NCBI GenBank assembly: GCA_963780795.1
Contig: CAWADH010000001.1
Coordinates: 434,001 to 498,000, forward strand
Direction of reading: 5' to 3'
From: DATJGR01 sp963780795
Lineage (GTDB): Bacteria > Pseudomonadota > Gammaproteobacteria > Pseudomonadales > Azotimanducaceae
Length of the DNA stretch: 64,000 nucleotides
Positions 42,573 through 51,719 of this stretch are shown one piece after another; the stretch's first letter is position 1; each line of letters starts with the position of its first letter. A model generated the notes under the pieces. That model was not told where the DNA came from and made no database searches. It worked only from the letters and a program-made list of their open reading frames with translations. Made by a program: the position numbers and the translations under genes.

Positions 42573-42605
42573 GTCAAAGGATGGTGCCAGGCACCGTCTG
42601 TTGAC
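42573..42605. repeat. Palindromic repeat, imperfect copy D
   Basis: Arms of 16 bases (42573-42588 and 42590-42605) around a central A, with outer GTCAAAGG and GTTGAC ends and three non-complementary positions, two of them G-T wobble. It resembles copy A at 32.87 kb and sits 7 bases from copy C. Confidence 0.7.
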
Positions 42606-42626
42606 CTACTTCGCTGATACCGCGCG

Positions 42627-42944
42627 TTACGCGCCGCGCATCAGGTCGAGAATCACGTCGAAGTCGTCGGGTTGTGCCGTCGAGTCGGCAAGCTTGTTCG
42701 GCTGACGCTTGCCGCAGCGCGTGCAGCGATGGACAACCTGCCAGCCTTTTCGCCTGCTGACGAGCTCCACCGGCCGCATCAGACCGAAACACCCGGACAG
42801 CCGATCGCCCGGTCGAGCGTCATCGACGTGCACCGACCACAAACAGAATGGGCAGTGATTCCGATAGCTACCGTTGGTGAGCGGTAAGACACGAGCGCCA
42901 CAGTGAGCGCAGGTGAATCCCGCGTTCTCGTCTGCGCGCGCCAC
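42627..42944 (-). CDS. RNHCP-domain zinc-ribbon protein
   Basis: A 105-residue protein with an RNHCP domain: GSYRNHCPFCLWSVHVDDAR followed by PGDR. It is flanked by CAHCG near the N terminus and CTRCGKRQPNKL near the C terminus. The four CxxC-type pairs should bind zinc. The family is widespread and uncharacterised; nucleic-acid binding is likely. GTG 42944 is chosen because GGAG lies 8 bases upstream; a TTG at 42962 is the alternative. It is convergent with the aminotransferase across the palindromes. Confidence 0.8.
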   Translation of the reverse strand: MARADENAGFTCAHCGARVLPLTNGSYRNHCPFCLWSVHVDDARPGDRLSGCFGLMRPVELVSRRKGWQVVHRCTRCGKRQPNKLADSTAQPDDFDVILDLMRGA

Positions 42945-43353
42945 GTTCCCGTCTCCGACCAAGCAAGAAAAGTTGCATTGGCGGGAGTCGGGTTCGGTTT
43001 GCTCTTGCCTCCCGATCTACTCGATCGGGCAGGTTCCAGGCTTACGCAGAGAGAGGTTGATTCACCGGTCCTCTTTAGAAGGCCCGATTACTTTCGCTTC
43101 CAGCTTCATCGGAGCGTGTTGCATCTCCGAATCCGAACCTCTACCGGCTTTTGATGTTGTACCGGTCACTGTAAAGCGGGATCACCCACGTTCCAGCGAT
43201 AGACGTCATCCGCGTTCACTGGCATCGGCGTCCTCCCCGCTAGGGAATGCGGCGCGCTGCCGGTTCGAACCGTGCGATACAGATACCCGTACGTGTTTTG
43301 AGGCGTGGGAGTATACGACTCGAATTGCGCCGCGCTAAAGCGCTATGTGTGCG
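42945..43353. other. Intergenic stretch with two tiny coupled ORFs and a hairpin
   Basis: About 400 bases with lower GC than its surroundings. On the reverse strand GGGGAGGACGCCG precedes an ATG at 43225 opening a 19-codon ORF (MPVNADDVYRWNVGDPALQ, stop at 43166). Its stop overlaps a GTG (43169) that starts a 35-codon ORF ending GPSKEDR at 43062. A stem-loop CCCGATC-TACTC-GATCGGG lies at 43011-43029. The strong ribosome site and GTGA overlap suggest real or formerly real translation, perhaps the wreck of one gene. No family is recognised. Confidence 0.35.
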
Positions 43354-44601
43354 TCAGCCGGCGATCGCCGGCGCGGTCAACGAAGCGATGCGCGGCCGCA
43401 ACAGCGGCAACACCGCAAACAGACCGAGCACGCAACCGACCCAGACGGCAACCGTTACCGACGTCGCCTTTGCCAGCAACCCGGCGATCAGGGCGCCGAG
43501 CGGCAACAAGGCCCCGCTCATCACCTCGAGCAGACCGTTGGCGCGCGCCATCACGTCGAGCGGCAGCACCGCCTGTCGATAGCTGTTGGCGAGAATCAGA
43601 AACGCCACGATCGCGCCGTCGCTGAACAGCTGACTCGCCGACAGCCAGGCCACCGCGTATTGCGGTGCGATCGACGCAATCGCGACGAACAGGTTTGCGA
43701 GCTTGCCGATCAGGAACGTGACGATCATTGCGCGACCGAGACCGAGCCGCTGCGATGCCGTGGACGCGACGAACGCACCCGCCAACGCACCCAGCCCACC
43801 CAGGCTGATCACGATGCCCATCGTCGCGACGCTTATCGAAAGCGTCTCCAGTCCGTAGAGCATGTAAAGCGCCATGAAGAAGCCGTTGGCGAAATCGTCG
43901 ATCGCGAAGGAGCGGAAGGTGGCGCCGACGATCGGATGGCCAAAGCCCGCGCGCGCGCCGATGCGCAGGTCTTCGAGCAGCGATGGTCCCTCCGAAACCG
44001 TCGCGACGATCGCCTCCTCCGCGCGGATGCGGGCGAGCATGATCGCGGAAACGACGTACGAAAACGCATCGATCACCATCGTGACCGGCGCGGTCAGCCA
44101 TTGAATCAGCACGCCAGCGAGTCCCGGGCCGCCTATTTCGGCGACGGAATCCGTCGCCTGCAGTTTCGAATTGCCTTCCACCAGATGCTCGCGACCGATC
44201 AGCACCGGCAGGTACGCATTGTCGGCCAACCGGAACAGCGCCGAGAAACCGCCGACCAGCGCCGCAACCGCATACAGCTGCACGATACCGAGATGCGCGG
44301 ACCACGCCGCGACCGGAATGCTCAGCACCAGCAGCGCGCGCACGACGTCGGACCAGATCATCACCGGCCGTTTCGCGCGCCGGTCGATGAATCCTCCGGC
44401 GAACAATCCAACGAGTACGCCGGGAATCACGCTGAGTGCGCTCAACGTAGCGATCTGCACCGGATCGGCGGTGACGAGCAGAATCGCTATCACCGGCAAC
44501 GCGGTGCGCGTGATGCGGCTGCCGAACGCGCTGACCGATTGCGCCGCCCACAGGTGCAGGAAGTCGCGATGCCGCCCCAGCGGCCCGAGTGAGTCGCGCA
44601 T
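43354..44601 (-). CDS. Major facilitator superfamily transporter
   Basis: A 415-residue MFS protein with about twelve helices. Its N-terminal DFLHLWAAQSVSAFGSRITR and GLFAGGFIDRRAKRPVMI (the loop 2-3 G-x3-D-R-x2-R signature) are typical of the enterobactin-exporter (EntS)/MFS_3 branch. The start ATG overlaps the stop of the serine hydrolase gene (ATGA). As the last gene of a four-gene operon with a D-aminoacylase and two hydrolases it may move the substrate or product across the inner membrane. Direction and substrate are not known. Confidence 0.87.
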   Translation of the reverse strand: MRDSLGPLGRHRDFLHLWAAQSVSAFGSRITRTALPVIAILLVTADPVQIATLSALSVIPGVLVGLFAGGFIDRRAKRPVMIWSDVVRALLVLSIPVAAWSAHLGIVQLYAVAALVGGFSALFRLADNAYLPVLIGREHLVEGNSKLQATDSVAEIGGPGLAGVLIQWLTAPVTMVIDAFSYVVSAIMLARIRAEEAIVATVSEGPSLLEDLRIGARAGFGHPIVGATFRSFAIDDFANGFFMALYMLYGLETLSISVATMGIVISLGGLGALAGAFVASTASQRLGLGRAMIVTFLIGKLANLFVAIASIAPQYAVAWLSASQLFSDGAIVAFLILANSYRQAVLPLDVMARANGLLEVMSGALLPLGALIAGLLAKATSVTVAVWVGCVLGLFAVLPLLRPRIASLTAPAIAG

Positions 44602-45968
44602 CAGGCAGACAGCTGTTGTTTGCGCGCGATGCGGCCGTCCCAGCGCAGCCACTCGATGCGACCGGCAGCGTCGCGCAGGAACTCGACGCGTTCGCCCTTG
44701 CGCGGACCGTCGAGCACCGCCGCGGTGTCGACGCCGGTGAACGACAATGTGGCCGGCGGCAACGGAAGCGGTCGCAGATTCGGATCAACGACGAAGCGCG
44801 GCGGCGGTGTGCCGACGATGCGCAGTTGCCTGGCGTGCGCGGTCACCCGCAGGTGCTCGAGCGTCGCGTGATACGCGCCCTCGTATTCATGCATGTCCGG
44901 CGAGAGTCCTTGCGCTGCGTGCGGCTCGGGTTTGTCGAAGCCGAGGAACAGCCGTTGCGCGCGGTCTGCGATCGTTTGCCGCGTTTCGCGGCCCGCGTCG
45001 GCGTTGGTCAGCACCGACACGGCAAAACCCTTCGACGGGACCATTTCGAACGACGACAGTTGGCCATTGGTAGCGCCACCGTGTTTCACCAGCCGTTGTC
45101 CACCGCCCGCGTCGTCGAGCATCCACGCGATGCCGATCGATTCGCACATGCTGCCGGCCGCCCGCTGCACCCGCTGCATGAACGCCACGCTGTCGCGGCT
45201 CAACACCGATTGCGCGTCGACCACACCGACATGCAGCGCCGCGTAGCGCATCTGGTCGATCACGTTGGAGATCACCCCGCCGCCGCCGGCGCCGCTGCGC
45301 CACATGTGCCAGCGCCGCGCGACTTTCGGCCCATCGCGCGTGACGATGTGGCCCGATGCGACGCGATGGGTCATGCACTCTTCCGGAAAGTAGAACGACA
45401 GAGTCATGCCGAGCGGCTTGAACACCTGCTCGCGGATGACTTCCTCGAACGGCTTGCCGCGGATCGTCTCGACGATGTGCGCCAGCACGTAGAACGCCGC
45501 ATTGCTGTACGAGAACACCGTGCCGGCCGGCACGAGCTGCGGCGAGTTCGCCATCTTCGCGACGATCCGCGTGATCGCGTCATCGCCTCGGCCGGTATCG
45601 CGAAAGTAGTCGCCAACGTATCCGGTATGGTGCGTCACGAGATCTCGCACCGTCAGCCGCGCGGCATCGGCTTCCGATTGCAGGCGGAAGCGCGGCAGAT
45701 ACACGCGCACTTTCGCGTCGAGATCGACGCGACGTTCCTCCACCAGCTGCATCAGCGCGGTGGCGGTGACGGTCTTCGACGTAGAGCCGATCTGGAACAG
45801 CGTTTGCGTCGTTACCGGTAAGGGATTCTCCAGGCTCGTGACGCCCACGCCGCCGGCGTAGATCGCGCCGTCGTGCAGCACGCCGACCGCGGCACCCGGC
45901 ACCTGCAGCCGCGCGATCTCGTCGCGCGCGAACACGAGCAGGTCGTCGGGCAACGGTCTAACGTCCAC
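44601..45968 (-). CDS. Beta-lactamase/penicillin-binding-like serine hydrolase
   Basis: A 455-residue class C-type serine hydrolase. It has the SxxK nucleophile motif in IGSTSKTVTATALMQL, YSN (YxN) in GTVFSYSNAAFYVL, and the HGG of LVKHGGATNG in place of KTG. A further C-terminal domain of about 110 residues (YEGAYHATLEH onward) is lipocalin-like. No signal peptide is evident, so it probably acts in the cytoplasm. The GTG start comes 3 bases after the D-aminoacylase stop. It is more likely a peptidase or esterase than a drug-resistance enzyme. Confidence 0.87.
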   Translation of the reverse strand: MDVRPLPDDLLVFARDEIARLQVPGAAVGVLHDGAIYAGGVGVTSLENPLPVTTQTLFQIGSTSKTVTATALMQLVEERRVDLDAKVRVYLPRFRLQSEADAARLTVRDLVTHHTGYVGDYFRDTGRGDDAITRIVAKMANSPQLVPAGTVFSYSNAAFYVLAHIVETIRGKPFEEVIREQVFKPLGMTLSFYFPEECMTHRVASGHIVTRDGPKVARRWHMWRSGAGGGGVISNVIDQMRYAALHVGVVDAQSVLSRDSVAFMQRVQRAAGSMCESIGIAWMLDDAGGGQRLVKHGGATNGQLSSFEMVPSKGFAVSVLTNADAGRETRQTIADRAQRLFLGFDKPEPHAAQGLSPDMHEYEGAYHATLEHLRVTAHARQLRIVGTPPPRFVVDPNLRPLPLPPATLSFTGVDTAAVLDGPRKGERVEFLRDAAGRIEWLRWDGRIARKQQLSA

Positions 45969-45971
45969 GCG

Positions 45972-47453
45972 CTACTCGAACGCCGAACGCCGGTAGCGCA
46001 GCATCCTGCCGGCGCCGACCCCTGTGTGCTGCCCGCGGTCGTACGCCACCTCGCCGTTGACCACCACCAGTTGAATGCCGTCCGGCTCGCGCTTCGGATC
46101 GTCGTACGTCGCGGTATCGGTCACGGTCGCCGGGTCGAACAGCACGAGGTCGGCCCAGTAGCCTTCGCGGATGCGCCCGCGCTCGACGAGCCCGAACGTC
46201 TCGGCCGATAGCGACGTCATCCGCCGCACTGCTTCCTCGAGCCCGAGCACGCCGCGTTCGCGCACGTAACGCGCCAACACTCGCGGAAAGGTGCCGAACA
46301 GACGCGGGTGCGGCCGGCCGCGCAGATCGGGAATGCCGTCCGAGCCCACCATCATGTCGGCGTGACGCAGGTTCGTCTCGATGTCGGCTTCGTCGATGAT
46401 GAAGTGGATGCAGATGGTCCGGTCGCCGAGCGGCGCGGTCAGGATTTCCTTGACGAGCACCGTGATGTCAATGCCGCGCTCGGCCGCAACGTCGATCAGC
46501 ATGCGTCCTTCGTATTGGCGAAACGCGGGACAACTCGCGATGCGGATCACCTCGGCGAGCGCGCGATCGATCCGTTCGAGATTGAAGTACTCGATCATGC
46601 GACCGCTGCCGGCGGTGTACGGATACACGTCGAGCGTCACCGCCTGGCCCGCGGCCAACGCGGCATCGACGCGCGCGAGCGAGTCCTTCACCTTGCCCCA
46701 ATTGGGTCTGCCGGCGCTCTTGTGATGCGAGATGTGCAGATGCACGCCGCTCTCGGCGCCGATGCGCAGCGACTCTTCCACTGCGTCGAGCAGACGATCG
46801 CCTTCGTTGCGCATGTGGGTGGTGTACAAACCGTCGAACGGCTTCACCGCCTTCGCGAGTTCGATCACTTCCTCGGTGCCGCTCCAGCGCCCGGGACGAT
46901 AGATGAGTCCGGTCGAAAAACCGCACGCGCCCTGCTCCATCGCGCGTTCCACGTGGCCGCGCATCGTCGCGAGCTCGGCCGCGGTCGGTGCGCGTTGCTC
47001 CATGCCCATCGTCATCGTGCGGACGGTGTTGTGGCCGACCAGCATCAGGTTGTTGATGCCGGGTTTGCGCGCGAGCGCCGCCTTGAAGTAACCGCGCAGG
47101 TCGGTGAACTCGCCTTCGATGCCGGCCAGAATGCCTCCGCTCGCGGCGACCGCATCGGAATTCGGATCGGCCGGAATCGCGCTGAACCCGCAATTGCCGC
47201 TGACCACCGTGGTGACGCCCTGCGCGAGTTTGAATTCCATGCCCGGATAGCGGAAGAACGCGCCGTCGTCGTGCGCGTGCGTGTCGATGAATCCGGGTGC
47301 GAGACACGCGCCGTGGCCGTCGATCTCGCGCGTTGCCTCCCCCGCACGACCGACCGCGGTGATGCGCCCGCCGTCTACCTCCACGTCGGCGTCAAACGCC
47401 GCGCCGCCGCTGCCGTCGAGTACGCGCACGTTGCGAATCGCGAGGTCGATCAT
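45972..47453 (-). CDS. N-acyl-D-amino-acid deacylase family amidohydrolase
   Basis: A 493-residue amidohydrolase of the D-aminoacylase group. The first strand has FIDTHAHDDGAFF (HxH metal site). SGNCGFSAIP provides the bridging Cys/metal region. GLYTTHMRNEGD and HLHISHHKSAG carry further His ligands, and MMVGSDGIPD supplies the catalytic Asp. The protein ends with WADLVLFDPATV. These enzymes release D-amino acids from N-acyl forms. It overlaps the upstream hydrolase by four bases (ATGA), marking a dedicated operon for an acylated D-amino acid or related amide. Confidence 0.88.
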   Translation of the reverse strand: MIDLAIRNVRVLDGSGGAAFDADVEVDGGRITAVGRAGEATREIDGHGACLAPGFIDTHAHDDGAFFRYPGMEFKLAQGVTTVVSGNCGFSAIPADPNSDAVAASGGILAGIEGEFTDLRGYFKAALARKPGINNLMLVGHNTVRTMTMGMEQRAPTAAELATMRGHVERAMEQGACGFSTGLIYRPGRWSGTEEVIELAKAVKPFDGLYTTHMRNEGDRLLDAVEESLRIGAESGVHLHISHHKSAGRPNWGKVKDSLARVDAALAAGQAVTLDVYPYTAGSGRMIEYFNLERIDRALAEVIRIASCPAFRQYEGRMLIDVAAERGIDITVLVKEILTAPLGDRTICIHFIIDEADIETNLRHADMMVGSDGIPDLRGRPHPRLFGTFPRVLARYVRERGVLGLEEAVRRMTSLSAETFGLVERGRIREGYWADLVLFDPATVTDTATYDDPKREPDGIQLVVVNGEVAYDRGQHTGVGAGRMLRYRRSAFE

Positions 47454-48430
47454 CGTGAACCCTCCGCCATCGTGGCACGCCAGAATTCGATCATGTCGGC
47501 GCGAAACGCCTCCGCGTCGTCGCCCTGGCTGCCGATCTTCGCGCCGCGCCGTCCGTATCCCGCTTTGAGCGCGTATACGAACGTGTCGTAGTCGACGGTT
47601 TCGGGATCGGCTTGCCCCGACACCGGGTGCACCATTGCGCCATCGTCAGCGATGTAGGTGATCGGCGAATCGGGCGACACCGCCGCGTCGGCCAGCGTCT
47701 CGATCGCGGTGCCGCGGTCGAAGCTGTGGCCCGCGCCGTTAAACAGACGCAGCGTAGCGCGGCCGCCGCGCAGGCGGATCGCCTGAATGTGTCCTTGCGC
47801 GCACTGCGGCAGACACCAGTCGTCGCGGTCGCCGATGACGGCACGAACGATCGTTGCTCCGACGTCGGGATCCTGGAACTGGTGGCCGCACCACGGGTAG
47901 GCCGCGTAGATCGCATGCAACGCCAGCGAATCGCCGAGCACCGGCGCCGAGAAGCGCCTCATCGCGGCCGTCAGCACGGCAGAACCACCGCGGCTGTGGC
48001 CTTGCGCGCCGATCCGCTGCGCGTCGATCGCGGGTTCTCGCGACAACGCGCGAACCGTCGCGAGCACGTCGTACGCGCTCGCGGCGAACGAGTACTGCGC
48101 CTGGTTCGATACGGTGGAAGTGACGCCGCGCCGGCCGAACGGATCGATCACGCACGCAGCGTACCCAAGTTCGACGAACGTCTGCGCATGGTGCAGATGC
48201 GACGGCGCAACGCCGAGGCTGCCCGGTACGACAATGACCACCGGCAACGGCTTCGATATGGCTTGCGGAAGAAAGAGCCTCGCATCGATCGCCATGCGGG
48301 GCATGGCGTTCGATGCGTTGATCACCTGGTAGTAGTTGCGCGGGTTCGCGGTGGCGATCGAAAGCGCCCGCCCGGCGTCGCCGTTCGGCAATACCAGTTC
48401 ACGGGCGGTGAGTACGGACGCTTCGGCCAC
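47450..48430 (-). CDS. Alpha/beta hydrolase (dienelactone hydrolase-like)
   Basis: A 326-residue alpha/beta hydrolase. It has LPVVIVVPGSLGV (oxyanion region), VIDPFGRRGV, the nucleophile elbow GAQGHSRGGSA, an Asp strand VRAVIGDRDDW and the catalytic His in GAGHSFDRG. Start GTG 48430 is preferred because GGAGG sits 7 bases before it; an ATG at 48463 lies upstream of that site. It is the first gene of the operon with D-aminoacylase, serine hydrolase and MFS genes, so an ester or amide substrate is likely. Confidence 0.8.
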   Translation of the reverse strand: MAEASVLTARELVLPNGDAGRALSIATANPRNYYQVINASNAMPRMAIDARLFLPQAISKPLPVVIVVPGSLGVAPSHLHHAQTFVELGYAACVIDPFGRRGVTSTVSNQAQYSFAASAYDVLATVRALSREPAIDAQRIGAQGHSRGGSAVLTAAMRRFSAPVLGDSLALHAIYAAYPWCGHQFQDPDVGATIVRAVIGDRDDWCLPQCAQGHIQAIRLRGGRATLRLFNGAGHSFDRGTAIETLADAAVSPDSPITYIADDGAMVHPVSGQADPETVDYDTFVYALKAGYGRRGAKIGSQGDDAEAFRADMIEFWRATMAEGSR

Positions 48431-48600
48431 GACGGATCCTCCAACGAAATCGGCGCCAAGCATGCCACGAAGGGGCTGTTTTGTCGGAACTATGACCTGC
48501 GCCTGAGCACGGCGTGCTCTCCGGTCCACTGATCGAGATGTTGTCGGCCTCTCCGTACCGACCGCGACGCGACTCGACATCAGATCGCAGTTGCGATGAT
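48431..48600. other. Leader region of the hydrolase operon; no gene seen
   Basis: About 170 bases upstream of the hydrolase start holding no recognisable ORF. The leftward promoter of the four-gene operon must lie here or in the pyrimidine-rich tract beyond, but no convincing boxes stand out. Confidence 0.4.
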
Positions 48601-48900
48601 TACCCTTTTGCCTCCCCCCTTCGACTGCCCGCCCTCCCGCCTGCCGCTTCCCGCTTTACTTGGAACCCTTCTCTTTACTCCCTCCGATTTCGTCTATGCT
48701 CGCCCTTCCCCTGCGACCGCGTTTGTCTCTTTCTTCGCTCACGACAGCCTATAGCACTCCTCTTACATTTGTCATTCGCCCCTACCCTCCTTTCTTGCAC
48801 CCCCTTTCATCTTCGCCGCCTTCTCCCTTGACCCTTCCCGCAGCACAGTCTTCGATCCACATTCGCCATCTCTCCTCTCCTCTCATCTTCTACCGCTATT
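48601..48900. other. Anomalous pyrimidine-rich tract
   Basis: By direct count about 78 percent of these 300 bases are C or T on the given strand (for example CCTTTTGCCTCCCCCCTT and TCTCTCCTCTCCTCTCATC). No other region in the window looks like this. Open frames through it give low-complexity Pro/Ser/Leu sequences without family resemblance. It borders a receptor gene whose indel density rises towards this tract, so a poorly resolved assembly join is a serious possibility; a genuine degenerate repeat is the alternative. Confidence 0.7.
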
Positions 48901-49030
48901 TTCGATCGGACCCGGACTCTGATCTGACAGCAACACCGATGCGTACACGCTTATTCGGGCGACTCGCAGCTATCAGCAGGAGCCGAATACGTTTCCACGA
49001 GTTGCAGTTCTTTGACCTACCGACAAGCTG

Positions 49031-50509
49031 ACACACAGCGGGCTCTTCTACTACAGGCGACTCACGCACGGCGACTCTACAACTCGAAGGAAGGCATCTA
49101 CCGCAGATTTCGACTATTCGGCTGCGGCCATACGGGTTCCTCGCCTTCTTTCCGAAGGTCGGTCTGTTCACGGCGAAGCAGTCGGGCTCGCCCACGAATG
49201 GTGTGCCGTCAGGCCTTCCGGACCCGACCGACGGTCTCTGCTTTCAAGTTCCGTGGAACGGCGACCCATTCCAGTACTGCTGGGTCAGTGGACGGGCGAC
49301 ACGGCGGCCCGCGCGTGCGCACGGGCCGGTCCGATCGCCGCGACGAGCCTGGAGTATCAGACACGCAGTGAACGCGAGGCATTTGCCGCGTACACCCAGG
49401 GCGTGTATTCGTTCAATGAGTATTTCGCGATGACGCTCGGGGTCAGGTGGTCCCGCGATCAACTGGATGCCGAAGAAGATCTCTTCGATTACTCGGAATC
49501 GGCGCGCGTTTTCGGTGGCGACCTGCCGGCGGAATTTCTGACTTCCATGAACGTCGCCATCGGCGCGCTCGCGCCGGACGGAACGTGCTCGACTACAACC
49601 AGCTGCGCACCGACGGCGTACCGGCGAGTGAATCATTGTGGCGTCAGATGCATCGCAAGGACGACGCAGTCACGTGGCGAGTCAACCTCGACTGGACCCC
49701 CAACGACAAGGATCTCATTTACCTGTCCGTGACGACCGGAAACCGTTCCGGCGGATTTGCATTGGGTTTTTTCAGCTATGCCGCACGATCGAGGCCGGAA
49801 GACCTGACCGCCTACGAGATCGGCTACAAAGGCGAACTCCTCGACGGCAGCATGCAGATCAACTCCGCGCTCTACTACTACGATTACAAACACGTTCAGA
49901 TCTTCGCGGCGACACTCAATGCCGCGGGCGACTACTCGTCCGGCGCATTTTCGGTGCCTACCGCGGAAGTCTACGGCTTCGAGAGCGACGTCACCTGGCT
50001 GGCGACCCAACAGCTCACATTGGGCGCGACGTTCAGCACGATGCATAGCGAATACACGAGCGACTTTTATGTCATCGATGCAACGGACGCGCGTCGGCCA
50101 CAGTCGCTGTTCGATCCCGCCAATACGCCGTTCAACGTTAAGGGCAACCCGATGCTTACAGTTCCCGACATGAACTTCGCAGCGTACGCCCAATACGCCT
50201 GCCCGATCGGCTCTTTCGGGACGCTGACTTTCCTCGTGGACTATTCGTGGATCGACAAGGTCTACTTCTCGTCGTTCACGCTTCCCACCGACAGGGCACC
50301 GGCCTATAGCCGTACGGACCTGCGCGCGACGTGGCTCGGCCCAACAGAACTGGACCGTCGCGGCATACGTGAACAATGTCTTCGACGACATCGGCATCCG
50401 GCAGATCGAAGCAGGCGACGAAGGCGCGAACTTCCGTCGCGACGGAGCATTGACCGATCCGCTCGCCTACGGAATCGAAGTGACCTACCAGTTTGGTTCG
50501 TTCAAGTGA
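49031..50509 (+). pseudogene. TonB-dependent receptor, truncated and frameshifted C-terminal half
   Basis: The barrel of a TonB-dependent outer membrane receptor can be followed in changing frames: FFPKVGLFTAKQSG, then AFAAYTQGVYSFNEYFAMTL, then WRVNLDWTPNDKDLIYLSVT with GFALGFF and LTAYEIGYKGELLDG, and finally WTVAAYVNNVFDD to a natural end VTYQFGSFK with stop at 50507-50509. Clear shifts occur near 49585 and 50343; several more are packed between 49030 and 49300. The plug domain and N-terminal half are absent. Either a decayed gene or a badly assembled one; in both cases the sequence here encodes no working receptor. Confidence 0.8.
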
Positions 50510-50572
50510 CTCGCCGGCCGGAAATCGAACTACCCGCAGACCTGGCGACGATTACTCGACTCGTCTGGACCG

Positions 50573-51709
50573 TCAGAACCCCAACAGTCGCGCGAAACGG
50601 TCGCGGTGGAACGCCTGGTTGCCGTAGAGCGCTTCCAGCGCCCGCGCGCGCTTCAGATAGAAACCCGCGTCGAACTCGTCGGTCATGCCGATGCCGCCGT
50701 GAATCTGGATCAGCTGGTTCGACATCTCGTGCAGAAAGTCGCCGACTTTGCTCTTCGAGAGCGAACACAACTCTGCGGCGTTGTCGGCTTTCGCATCGAG
50801 CGCCTGCAGGGCGCCCTCAGCACACGAGCGCGCCAGTTCCATGCTGGTGAACAGCGTGGCCGCGCGATGCCCGAGCGCCTGGAACGAGCCGATCACCTTG
50901 CCGAACTGCACGCGCGTCTTGAGGTACGACAGCGTCATGTCGAACGCCTGCGCGGCGGTGCCGAGCATTTCTGCACCCAATCCGGCGCGCGCGCGATCGA
51001 GGATGCCGTCGAGCAGCGCGTAACCGTTATCGACGGTTCCGAGCACCGCGGAGGTTTCGACTTCGACGTTCGCGAACTCGACATTCGCGTAGCCGCGGCT
51101 GTCGAAGGTGTTGAGGCGCCGGCGCGACAGGCCTTTCACTTTCGCCGGCACGAGGAACAACGTGATCCCCTCAGTGTCGCCGGCTGCACCGCGCGTGCGT
51201 GCTGCAACTACGAACGTGGTCGCGGCCATGCCTTCCGGCACGAACGTTTTCGCGCCGCTCAGGCTGAAGCCGCCGGCGGTCTTCTTCGCCTGCAACGCGG
51301 TGCGGGTCGGCGCATGGCGCGGGCCTTCGTCGACTGCAAGCGTGACGATCTCGGAGCCGTCGACGATCGCGGGCAGGTAGTGCTTCTTCTGCGCGTCGTT
51401 GCCGCCGAGCAGCAGCGCCGACGCGCCGACCAGCGCAGACGCGAACAGCGGCGACGCGACGAGCTGCTTGCCGAGTTCCTCGAGCACGACGCCGAACGTC
51501 AGATAGCCGAGATCGGAGCCGCCGTACTGCTCCGGCACCAGAATGCCGGTCCAGCCCATTTCGACCATGGTCGGCCAGATCGTCGGCGCGAATGCCTGTT
51601 CGACGCCGCTGTCGCGCATCTCGCGAAACTTGACGACCGGCGACTGTTCACGAACCCAGGCCGATACCTGGTCTTTGAGGAGCGATTGTTCTTCGGTGAG
51701 TGCTGCCAT
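50573..51709 (-). CDS. Acyl-CoA dehydrogenase (partner subunit)
   Basis: A 378-residue acyl-CoA dehydrogenase family protein. The N-terminal domain runs MAALTEEQSLLKDQVSAWVR and MGWTGILVPEQYGGSDLGYL. The middle is divergent and reads AVDEGPRHAPTRT where the usual flavin-binding segment is expected. The C-terminal domain has TRVQFGKVIGSFQALGHRAA and IQIHGGIGMTDE. It follows its larger neighbour by 10 bases. The pair repeats the arrangement at 19.2-21.5 kb and may form a heteromeric dehydrogenase. Confidence 0.87.
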   Translation of the reverse strand: MAALTEEQSLLKDQVSAWVREQSPVVKFREMRDSGVEQAFAPTIWPTMVEMGWTGILVPEQYGGSDLGYLTFGVVLEELGKQLVASPLFASALVGASALLLGGNDAQKKHYLPAIVDGSEIVTLAVDEGPRHAPTRTALQAKKTAGGFSLSGAKTFVPEGMAATTFVVAARTRGAAGDTEGITLFLVPAKVKGLSRRRLNTFDSRGYANVEFANVEVETSAVLGTVDNGYALLDGILDRARAGLGAEMLGTAAQAFDMTLSYLKTRVQFGKVIGSFQALGHRAATLFTSMELARSCAEGALQALDAKADNAAELCSLSKSKVGDFLHEMSNQLIQIHGGIGMTDEFDAGFYLKRARALEALYGNQAFHRDRFARLLGF

Positions 51710-51719
51710 GTTGTTTGCT

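Noticed and set aside
43011..43029. Intrinsic terminator at the CCCGATC hairpin
   Set aside because: The stem is sound but no T-run follows on either strand, so only a hairpin can be claimed.
43255..43285. A GGTTCGAACC sequence resembling a tRNA T-arm
   Set aside because: The flanking bases do not form a five-pair T stem on either strand, and no acceptor, D or anticodon arm can be drawn around it.
44601..45968. Antibiotic-resistance beta-lactamase
   Set aside because: It has SxxK and YxN but HGG instead of KTG, no signal peptide, and an added C-terminal domain; operon context points to another substrate.
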